Shown: positions 57,504 to 64,000 of the stretch, piece after piece
Numbering within the stretch: the first letter of the stretch is position 1
Layout: the number at the start of each line of letters is the position of its first letter
NCBI RefSeq assembly: GCF_039904985.1
Contig: NZ_CP157005.1
Location: forward strand, 2,604,001 to 2,668,000
Direction of reading: 5' to 3'
Source of the DNA: Methylomonas sp. AM2-LC
GTDB lineage: Bacteria > Pseudomonadota > Gammaproteobacteria > Methylococcales > Methylomonadaceae
Length of the DNA: 64,000 nucleotides
Notes under the pieces: model-generated
Told to the model about the DNA's origin: nothing
Database searches by the model: none
Seen by the model: the letters and a program-made list of their open reading frames with translations, nothing else
Program-made: the position numbers and the translations under genes

Positions 57504-59258
57504 ATGCAACAAGCAACCGCTAAAATATTTCAACTGTCTATGTCTGATACTTTGCATACCACACCCGCCAACGATGCCTATAAACCATTGTTGGAATTAA
57601 AAAATGTAAATAAATCGTATGGGGAGGGTAATGCCCGTGTAAACATACTAAAAGACATTAATCTTGAGATTCGTGCTGGGGAATTTATTGCGATTGTGGG
57701 CTTTTCCGGTAGTGGAAAAACCACGCTAATTTCTTTGATAGCTGGATTAATCCAAGCTGATAGTGGCGAAGTGTTAAAAAATGGCTTAGCCATACTACAG
57801 CCAGGACCAGATCGCGGTGTGGTATTTCAAAATTATTCGTTAATGCCGTGGTTGACTGTGTTTGATAATGTGGCGCTGGCTGTGGATGCCATATTTAAAG
57901 ATTGGACACCCAGTCAACGCCGCGCGCATACCGAAAAATATGTGCGTATGGTCAATTTGGGTGCAGCCATGGATAAAAAGCCGGCGGAATTATCCGGTGG
58001 TATGCGGCAACGGGTGAATGTGGCACGTGCTTTAGCTGCAAATCCAGATATATTATTGTTGGATGAACCGTTGAGTGCCTTGGATGCCTTAACCAGAGGC
58101 AATTTACAGGACGAGATACTGCAAATTTGGGAGCAGGAAAAAAAGACCGTTATTCTTATTACCAATGATGTTGATGAAGCCATTTATATGGCTGATCGGG
58201 TTATACCGCTTAAGCCTGGCCCCAATGCCAGTTTTGGCCCGGCTTTTAACATTGATCTTGAGCGACCACGCGATAGAACAGCTTTAAATCATAATCCGGA
58301 ATTTAAACGTTTACGGGCAGAAATTACCCGTTATTTAATGGCTATTGGTATGGAAAAAAACCAAACCGAAGCCGTAGATAAAATTATCCTGCCAGCGGTG
58401 CGACCCAATACCAGCAACGACTGGAAGTTGGATAGCTCGGCACTAAAACCCAGCCAAACACAATTAGGTAAAGCTCGTTATCTGGAATTTGCCAATTTGT
58501 CTAAAGTATATCCCACGCCTGACGGTAATAGCACTGTGACGGTGGTTGATGGTTTTGATCTGAAAATTAAAAAAGGCGAATTCATTTCTATTATTGGTCA
58601 CTCCGGTTGTGGTAAGTCAACTGTGTTATCCATGACTGCTGGATTGAACGAAATTTCTGATGGCAGCATTATTCTGGATAATCGCGAGATTGACGGAGCC
58701 GGACCTGATCGTGGTGTGGTGTTTCAAGCGCCCAGTTTGTTTCCGTGGCTGACTGCTTTTCAAAATGTGATGCTGGGTGTGGATAAAGTCTATCCACATG
58801 CCCAACTAGAAGAACGTGAAGATATCGTTGAATATTATCTGACTCGTGTGGGTTTAGCCGATGCTATGTATAAAAAAGCAGCGGATATGTCCAATGGTAT
58901 GCGACAACGAGTGGGTATTGCCCGTGCTTTTGCTTTATCACCAAAATTACTGTTACTGGATGAACCCTTTGGCATGTTGGATTCGCTAACGCGCTGGGAA
59001 TTACAGGAAGTATTGATGGAAGTTTGGGAGCGTACCCATGTTACGGCTATTGTTGTGACGCATGATGTGGACGAAGCCATACTACTGGCCGACCGCGTGG
59101 TAATGATGACCAATGGTCCGCGCGCCAAAATTGGCAAAATTCAAGACATTGATTTACCCAGACCACGTACCCGCAAAGCTTTGCTGGAACATCCTGATTA
59201 TTACCAATACCGGGAAAGTTTATTGAGCTTTCTTAGCGCCTGTGACCACACGCATTAA
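57504..59258 (+). CDS. nrtC: Nitrate ABC transporter ATPase, fused NrtC-NrtD (two nucleotide-binding domains)
   Basis: A 584-residue protein with two ABC ATPase domains in tandem. Domain 1 (about 30-275): Walker A GFSGSGKTT, signature LSGGMRQRV, Walker B ILLLDEP, but the switch position reads ITNDVDEA (Asn in place of His). Domain 2 (about 325-575): Walker A GHSGCGKST, signature MSNGMRQRV, Walker B LLLLDEP and an intact THDVDEA. It corresponds to NrtC and NrtD joined, without the NrtA-like C-terminal regulatory domain of cyanobacterial NrtC. An ATG at 57540 is an alternative start. The asymmetry suggests only one efficient hydrolysis site. Confidence 0.92.
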   Translation: MQQATAKIFQLSMSDTLHTTPANDAYKPLLELKNVNKSYGEGNARVNILKDINLEIRAGEFIAIVGFSGSGKTTLISLIAGLIQADSGEVLKNGLAILQPGPDRGVVFQNYSLMPWLTVFDNVALAVDAIFKDWTPSQRRAHTEKYVRMVNLGAAMDKKPAELSGGMRQRVNVARALAANPDILLLDEPLSALDALTRGNLQDEILQIWEQEKKTVILITNDVDEAIYMADRVIPLKPGPNASFGPAFNIDLERPRDRTALNHNPEFKRLRAEITRYLMAIGMEKNQTEAVDKIILPAVRPNTSNDWKLDSSALKPSQTQLGKARYLEFANLSKVYPTPDGNSTVTVVDGFDLKIKKGEFISIIGHSGCGKSTVLSMTAGLNEISDGSIILDNREIDGAGPDRGVVFQAPSLFPWLTAFQNVMLGVDKVYPHAQLEEREDIVEYYLTRVGLADAMYKKAADMSNGMRQRVGIARAFALSPKLLLLDEPFGMLDSLTRWELQEVLMEVWERTHVTAIVVTHDVDEAILLADRVVMMTNGPRAKIGKIQDIDLPRPRTRKALLEHPDYYQYRESLLSFLSACDHTH

Positions 59259-59297
59259 TTTCTGATTGTCAGCTAAAACTACCGTCCTGGAGACTTT

Positions 59298-60623
59298 ATG
59301 AAAAAACAAAAAATGAAGCAATGGCTTTTGCCAACGGCGTTAATATCAATGAGTATGGCTAATACGGCTGCCTTTGCTGATTACACCCAAGATGTTGAAG
59401 ATGCATTGAATTTCTATCATTATGGTAATAATGGTGCTGTAAAAGCGGATATTAATTATCGCTATGAAAATGTCAATCAGGATAAAGGTCCCACTTTTGG
59501 TCCGCATAAACAATTTGTGGAAACAGCGAACGCCAACACAGCGCGTTTACGTTTAGGTTTGTTATCGCCAACCTTATATGATTTTCAGGCGTATGCAGAA
59601 TATCAAGGTTTATATGCATTGGAAAATGATTATAACCAAGGGGTTTTATCACCCAACACACAATACTCTAAGGTACAGGACCCGCAACGCAGTGAGTTGG
59701 ATCAATTATGGTTAAGCTATAAAGGCATAGATGATACGTTAGTCAAATTTGGTCGGCAACGCATAAAGTACGATGATGATCGCTTTATTGGTAACGTGGG
59801 TTGGCGGCAGTTGGAACAAACCTATGATTCGGTGACTTTGCTACACAACTATCAGGCTTTGTTTGGCTTAACCATTAACGCGGCTTATTTAGGCCATATG
59901 CAAGATCCACTGGGACAAAATGCCAAACTAAGCGCTCCTTTGTTGAATCTTAACTACAAGATTAACGACTGGGGTAATGTTATTGGTTACGGTTATTGGC
60001 TGGATTTTCAAGATAAGGTTAATTACGCTAAGTCTTCTCAAACCTATGGTCTACGCTTCGACGGTAAATCGCCGAAATTTTATGATACCGTTAATTTCTT
60101 GTACACCGCAGAATGGGGTATACAATCGAATTACGCCAGTAATCCCAATTCCTATACGGCGGATAGGGTAAATTTAATGGGGGGTTTAACGGCATTTGAT
60201 TTTACCTTACAAGGGGCAATGGAACAGCTAGATGGCTATGGTGTTAATAAAACTTTTAATACACCATTAGGTACCAATCATGCTTTTCAAGGCTGGGCGG
60301 ATGTCATCAAAAATCCGTTATCCTTACCGGGTAATACGGGTGCAACTGCACTTGCTGCCGCTGCGTTGGGTAAAGGCATACGTGACGTTTTTGCTACTGC
60401 CAGTTATAAAATGATGAATGATAGCCTCATTTTAACTGGTGTTTATCATGATTTTTTCGATGATACCGGTGGGGTAAAATTTGGCTCTGAATGGGATTTT
60501 TCGGTGCTGAAAAAATTTGGTAAACATTATTCCTTGCTGGCTAAATATGCAGATTTTTATACAGCCAACAGTGCGTTTACGGATACGCAAAAGATTTGGT
60601 TGCAAGGTAATATCACTTTCTGA
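59298..60623 (+). CDS. Alginate-export-family outer-membrane porin of the nitrate uptake operon
   Basis: A 441-residue beta-barrel protein with signal peptide (about 1-27, MKKQKMKQWLLPTALISMSM to AFA). It shows the alginate-export porin pattern (ADINYRYENVNQD, LRLGLLSPTLYDFQAYAEYQ, LVKFGRQRIKYDDDRFIGNV) and ends WLQGNITF with the C-terminal aromatic residue. It lies 40 bp after nrtCD, so it is probably the outer-membrane entry route for nitrate rather than an alginate exporter; that specificity is inference from the operon. Confidence 0.87.
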   Translation: MKKQKMKQWLLPTALISMSMANTAAFADYTQDVEDALNFYHYGNNGAVKADINYRYENVNQDKGPTFGPHKQFVETANANTARLRLGLLSPTLYDFQAYAEYQGLYALENDYNQGVLSPNTQYSKVQDPQRSELDQLWLSYKGIDDTLVKFGRQRIKYDDDRFIGNVGWRQLEQTYDSVTLLHNYQALFGLTINAAYLGHMQDPLGQNAKLSAPLLNLNYKINDWGNVIGYGYWLDFQDKVNYAKSSQTYGLRFDGKSPKFYDTVNFLYTAEWGIQSNYASNPNSYTADRVNLMGGLTAFDFTLQGAMEQLDGYGVNKTFNTPLGTNHAFQGWADVIKNPLSLPGNTGATALAAAALGKGIRDVFATASYKMMNDSLILTGVYHDFFDDTGGVKFGSEWDFSVLKKFGKHYSLLAKYADFYTANSAFTDTQKIWLQGNITF

Positions 60624-60671
60624 AGTATTTATTCATTGTTCAGATAAATTAAACTCGCCAGGATGTTTGCA

Positions 60672-60692
60672 TGGGCGTATTTTGTACGCCCA
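60672..60692 (+). terminator. Hairpin after the nitrate porin gene
   Basis: A perfect 8-bp inverted repeat (TGGGCGTA and TACGCCCA, 5-nt loop) lies 50 bp after the porin stop. No T-run follows directly, so termination is probable rather than certain. Confidence 0.5.
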
Positions 60693-60754
60693 AACTGCAT
60701 AATCATTGTCATTTCTTTACTATTTAGATTGGTTTTTTTTAAAAATGAATGGAT

Positions 60755-60826
60755 TATAGGGTGTTCTGGACTGTGTGAAGTGCATCGGTCGCGATCGATG
60801 CGCCTCCTGACGTCGGCACATCCTAT
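60755..60826 (+). repeat. Full copy of the 72-bp dispersed repeat
   Basis: Starts TATAGGGTGTTCTGGAC, continues GAAGTGCATCGGTCGCGAT and GATGCGCCTCCTGACG, and ends GTCGGCACATCCTAT. It aligns end to end with the reverse complement of the copy at 56320-56392, with substitutions throughout. Confidence 0.82.
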
Positions 60827-60990
60827 CTAGGTTTACTTTTCGGCGTATCGTTCCCATAGAATAGCCAGTATTTTTTGTTTAGTAACGGTGTGTTAACCAA
60901 TTACAAATTAAACAGATAGTAGTAGCCGCTGTGGATGGTGTAGAATTTTCATTAACCTCTATGCCAACTACCATTGCCTAGCATGACTCG

Positions 60991-61734
60991 ATGCTTTTTC
61001 TTAACCCCAAAACCCTATTTGCACTGCCTTTTTCCCGATTAGTATTTTTACTATGCTATTGCTCATCGGTAATGGCTGAGTGGCATGGTGAGGTGAGTTT
61101 TCGCAGTGATTATGTCTATCACGGCTATAGTAAAAGCCGTGGCAACCCAGTGGCGCAGGCCGATTTAAATTATGTGTCGGATAGTGGCTGGTATGCGGGC
61201 AGTGGGCTTTCTCAAGTCAGTTTTGATGACCATGTCAATCCCAGCTATTCGGCTTTGGAAGTTAAGCCTTATGCGGGTGTCAATTTGCCTATAGATGACG
61301 ATTGGCACACTAATTTAGCTACAACGGGTTATGTGTATAACAGCAAGGTATTTTCAGAAGATGCCGATTACGTAGATTTCTCTGCGAGTTTGCATTATCA
61401 GGACTGGATAAGTGGCAAAGTTATTCTGGCACCTGACGCTTATCAACGTCATGCCACTGTGCCTAGCTACGATTTGAATTTACGTCATGATCTGGCAGAC
61501 GATTTTCAGTTATCTGCAGGCCTTGGCTATTCTCAGGCTAAGGCATTGTTTAGGCAGGATTACTTTTACTGGAATGTGGGTGCTTCCTGGTATTTAACTC
61601 GTTATCTAGTGGTCGATATGCGTTATGTGGATGTGCAATTGCATAATTATCCAGCTGACGGTGCTTATCCAGACTATTTTTATCCACGCCCAGTCGAAAA
61701 TAAATATCTGTTCTCTGTTTCATTAGGATTTTAA
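60991..61734 (+). CDS. TorF-family putative outer-membrane porin
   Basis: A 247-residue protein with a signal sequence (about 1-29, ending SSVMA) and alternating beta-strands of the TorF (TIGR02001-type) family: WHGEVSFRSDYVYHGYSKSR, YAGSGLSQVSFDD, LEVKPYAGVN. It ends FSVSLGF with a terminal Phe for outer-membrane assembly. The family is uncharacterised. It is a single gene ahead of the ECF sigma cluster. Confidence 0.83.
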   Translation: MLFLNPKTLFALPFSRLVFLLCYCSSVMAEWHGEVSFRSDYVYHGYSKSRGNPVAQADLNYVSDSGWYAGSGLSQVSFDDHVNPSYSALEVKPYAGVNLPIDDDWHTNLATTGYVYNSKVFSEDADYVDFSASLHYQDWISGKVILAPDAYQRHATVPSYDLNLRHDLADDFQLSAGLGYSQAKALFRQDYFYWNVGASWYLTRYLVVDMRYVDVQLHNYPADGAYPDYFYPRPVENKYLFSVSLGF

Positions 61735-61823
61735 AAAAATATTCTATCCGTTGAACTTTGTCGCGACTTTTTGGAATAGACTTTTGAAAGTTAACTTAAA
61801 TGATAGGGATTATAGATTGAACT

Positions 61824-62420
61824 ATGCTGCGCTTAGTCCAAACCCAACCACCCGCAACTAAAGCCATTTTAAGCAATGCTGATATGGATGAATCGGCGTT
61901 ATTGACCGCTATTGCTGAACAAAATACGGCTGCGTTTGAAATGTTTTATAAAATCTATTATCCACGCTTGTATCGGTTTATTTTGCGTATGACGCAGTTT
62001 CCTGATGTGGTTGAGGAATTAATCCAAGAAACATTACTGGTGATCTGGGATAAACCACATAGTTTTAATCACACCAGTAAAATATCAACCTGGGTGTTCG
62101 GCATTGCCTATAACAAGTCGCTAAAAATGATGTCTATCAGTAAGCAGCGCAGTTTTGATATTGATATTGACGAACTGAACGATAGTTTGGGTGATCCGCT
62201 CGCCAATCCTGCCCACTATCTGGAAAACGCAGACTGGTTAAGCAGCGCAATGACAACTTTATCCGCAGAACAGCGTGCAGTCATTGAATTAACTTTTTAT
62301 CATGGCTTTGCCTATCAGGAAATTGCCAAAATATTGAACTGCCCGGAAAACACGGTTAAGACCCGAATGTTTCATGCGCGAAAAAAACTGCAATTATTTG
62401 TAGATACAGAAGAGAATTAA
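61824..62420 (+). CDS. ECF-type RNA polymerase sigma factor
   Basis: A 198-residue sigma factor with region 2 (FEMFYKIYYPRLYRFILRMT, VVEELIQETLLVIWDKPHSF) and region 4 (LSAEQRAVIELTFYHGFAYQ, EIAKILNCPENTVKTRMFHA). No region 3 is present, as expected for the extracytoplasmic-function group. The zinc-finger anti-sigma gene follows after 4 bp, and a subtilisin-like protease follows that. It probably directs transcription of this cluster and others in response to an envelope signal. Confidence 0.93.
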   Translation: MLRLVQTQPPATKAILSNADMDESALLTAIAEQNTAAFEMFYKIYYPRLYRFILRMTQFPDVVEELIQETLLVIWDKPHSFNHTSKISTWVFGIAYNKSLKMMSISKQRSFDIDIDELNDSLGDPLANPAHYLENADWLSSAMTTLSAEQRAVIELTFYHGFAYQEIAKILNCPENTVKTRMFHARKKLQLFVDTEEN

Positions 62421-62424
62421 TACC

Positions 62425-63126
62425 ATGCATCCACTCGATTCCCAGTCAGCAGCACAACACCAGCACATTAAACTGCTATTGCCCTGGTATATTAATCAAA
62501 GCTTAGACTTGCAGGAACAACAGCAAGTGGAGATGCATTTGCAACAGTGTTTGTTATGCAGTTGTGAGTTGGCAGAATTGCAAAGTCTTGCCTTTTTAAT
62601 CAAAAAATCTGCTGAAAATCAATTAACACCGACAGCTTCATTTGCTGATTTACAGGCTAAAATACAGAATAGAAAACATGCTCAGCAAGCGGCTTATCAA
62701 ACCAATGCGGTTAAACGGGGTAAGTTGATGCGCTGGGCTACAGGTTTTTTAAATCCTACTCTGCGTAGGTCAGGTAATGCGCACTATTGGGCTGTTGCAG
62801 CGTCCATCGTTGTGGCTTTGCTACCGGCTATCTATTTTGCATGGCAATTGCCAGCCATCAATACTTTCCACACACTGGCCAGTAATGAAGCTGTTTTGGC
62901 TACACCCAACCGCTTACATGTTGTGTTTACCCAGTCTATCAGTGATACAGATATTGATGCCTTGCTGTTGCCTATTCATGCGCATCGACTAGATGGTCCT
63001 AATAGTGTTGGCATGTACACGCTATTAGTTGATAATAAAGATGACAGTCAAACACTGGATAAAGCCGTGAGCTATTTGCGTAATCAATCGATAGTCATGC
63101 TGGCTGAGCCAACTTCACAGCCCTAA
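62425..63126 (+). CDS. Zinc-finger anti-sigma factor, membrane-anchored
   Basis: A 233-residue protein with the zf-HC2 motif HxxxCxxC (His38, Cys42, Cys45 in VEMHLQQCLLCSCELAE) that binds the sigma factor, one transmembrane helix at about 125-145 (WAVAASIVVALLPAIYFAW), and a periplasmic C-terminal domain of about 85 residues (LHVVFTQSISDTDIDALLLP). It would hold the upstream ECF sigma factor inactive at the membrane. It lies 4 bp after the sigma gene and 6 bp before the protease gene. Confidence 0.9.
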   Translation: MHPLDSQSAAQHQHIKLLLPWYINQSLDLQEQQQVEMHLQQCLLCSCELAELQSLAFLIKKSAENQLTPTASFADLQAKIQNRKHAQQAAYQTNAVKRGKLMRWATGFLNPTLRRSGNAHYWAVAASIVVALLPAIYFAWQLPAINTFHTLASNEAVLATPNRLHVVFTQSISDTDIDALLLPIHAHRLDGPNSVGMYTLLVDNKDDSQTLDKAVSYLRNQSIVMLAEPTSQP

Positions 63127-63132
63127 ACAGAT

Positions 63133-64000
63133 ATGAAAAAAATGCAGATAATACTATGGGTGTTTATGCTATCGGTGTTGGTGGCGTGTGCTGAAAATAG
63201 TGTTATTTACCCACTCGATCCCCAGACTAGTGTAGAAAACCGTCGGCTACTGGTTACTTTTTCTGATCAAAGTATTAACCGAACTATCAATGGCAATGCG
63301 CAAGATAATTATAAATCTCCAGCGCAATATCTTAATTCCAGCTGGAGCCATCGGCAGGCATCAGCGCTGGCGGAACGTCATCATTTAAAACTTATTACGC
63401 AATGGCCGATGACAGAATTGGGCCTGAGCTGTGTGGTTTATGAAGTGGCCGATCAAGAACAGTTGCAAAGTGCAATCAATAATTTGCAACACGATACACA
63501 GGTTGTTTCTGTGCAACGTATGAACAGCTTTAAAGTATTAGCAGAACAGCCACTATCCATTAACAACAACGATCCTTATCTGACTTTACAAGCGGGTTAT
63601 CGCGCCATGGGCATTGCCGATTTGCATGCAATAGCCACGGGTCGTGGCGTACGCATTGCCTTAATAGACAGTGGTGTTGATATCGATCATCCTGATCTGC
63701 AAGGGCAAATTAAAGTTGCGCAAAATCTGGCACCCGAAACTAGCGATCACGATATGGCCGATGTGCATGGCACAGCGGTGGCAGGTATTTTATCTGCACG
63801 ACCCGATAACGGTATTGGTATTGCCGGTATAGCGCCAGAGGCCGAAGTGTATGCGTTGCGCGCCTGTTGGCCTGATCGCCCTGGCTCGTTGGCAGCAAGT
63901 TGCAATAGTTTTACCCTGGCACTGGCCTTAAACCAGGCTATACGGCTAGATAGCCGTATTATTAACATGAGCCTGACTGGTCCAGATGATCCCTTGTTAA
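63133..64000 (+). CDS. Subtilisin-like (S8) serine protease lipoprotein, 3' end outside window
   Basis: The first 289 codons of an S8 peptidase that continues past the window. A lipoprotein signal (LSVLVACA, Cys19) is followed by an N-terminal region with inhibitor-I9-like features (about 35-135) and the catalytic domain: Asp179 (ALIDSGVDIDHPDL) and His212 (VHGTAVAGIL). The catalytic Ser lies beyond position 64000. It is 6 bp after the anti-sigma gene. It may be the output of the sigma factor or take part in releasing it; neither can be decided here. Confidence 0.88.
   Translation, partial: MKKMQIILWVFMLSVLVACAENSVIYPLDPQTSVENRRLLVTFSDQSINRTINGNAQDNYKSPAQYLNSSWSHRQASALAERHHLKLITQWPMTELGLSCVVYEVADQEQLQSAINNLQHDTQVVSVQRMNSFKVLAEQPLSINNNDPYLTLQAGYRAMGIADLHAIATGRGVRIALIDSGVDIDHPDLQGQIKVAQNLAPETSDHDMADVHGTAVAGILSARPDNGIGIAGIAPEAEVYALRACWPDRPGSLAASCNSFTLALALNQAIRLDSRIINMSLTGPDDPLL

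Larger units (their letters stand above)
60624..60990. other. Region between the nrt operon and the TorF-like gene
   Basis: About 370 bp containing the hairpin at 60672-60692 and the full repeat at 60755-60826. The rest is AT-rich and presumably holds the promoter of the TorF-like gene; no recognised operator. Confidence 0.5.

Overview
The window reads as chromosomal DNA of an AT-leaning Gram-negative gammaproteobacterium: TonB-dependent receptors, lipoproteins with lipoboxes, NtrC/sigma-54 promoters, a Fur box, exosortase H and an assimilatory nitrate/nitrite gene set. A member of the Methylococcales (methanotrophs) would fit the gene mix, but no methane-oxidation gene lies here, so that placement is inference only.

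Layout. 1-2038: end of a sensor-kinase/HD-GYP response-regulator pair. 2209-6167: Fur-type iron-uptake operon (TonB siderophore receptor, Sel1-repeat protein, PiuC hydroxylase). 6542-10611: a membrane protein overlapping a DUF3857/transglutaminase protein, then cytochrome b561. 10662-13211: a GC-rich cysteine protease fused to a seven-bladed lectin-like propeller, bracketed by REP-like palindromes and a relic of a REP-associated transposase. 13221-14655: DUF4260 protein and LysR regulator. 15435-17796: exosortase H, its associated membrane protein and an RCC1-repeat protein with an IPTL-type C-terminal sorting signal. 18071-20104: TPR/O-GlcNAc-transferase-like protein. 20124-21345: Tn3-family remnant (resolvase, res-like site, broken transposase). 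21422-22636: NarL-type regulator with a ruined histidine kinase. 23473-27872: soluble poly-HAMP chemoreceptor, CheW, CheR, CheD. 27934-31466: exported KatG and a PEP-mutase-family enzyme.

31513-39513 is the reduction half of nitrate assimilation (nirB-nirD-phzF-FAD reductase-nitrate reductase), and 52312-60623 is the uptake half (narK-nasT, then nrtA-nrtB-nrtCD-porin). Both carry paired NtrC-type sites, a sigma-54 promoter and a leader with a strong terminator just before the first gene. The nrtA leader has the two hexaloop hairpins (A at loop position 1, G at position 4) expected of an ANTAR-protein target, and the ANTAR protein NasT is encoded immediately upstream. The inferred logic is nitrogen starvation acting through NtrC at initiation and nitrate acting through NasT at antitermination, coordinating two operons 15 kb apart.

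The stretch between them (40001-51353) is accessory: a phosphoribosyltransferase/SLOG-like gene pair of unknown role, a TonB receptor with a sialidase-fold lipoprotein, a PIN toxin-antitoxin pair, TPR and membrane proteins, a DUF2569 pseudogene with one nonsense codon, and an exported protein built of ETGIAT repeats. The window ends with a TorF-like porin and an ECF sigma/anti-sigma/subtilisin-like protease cluster. Several families of short dispersed repeats sit in intergenic DNA throughout.
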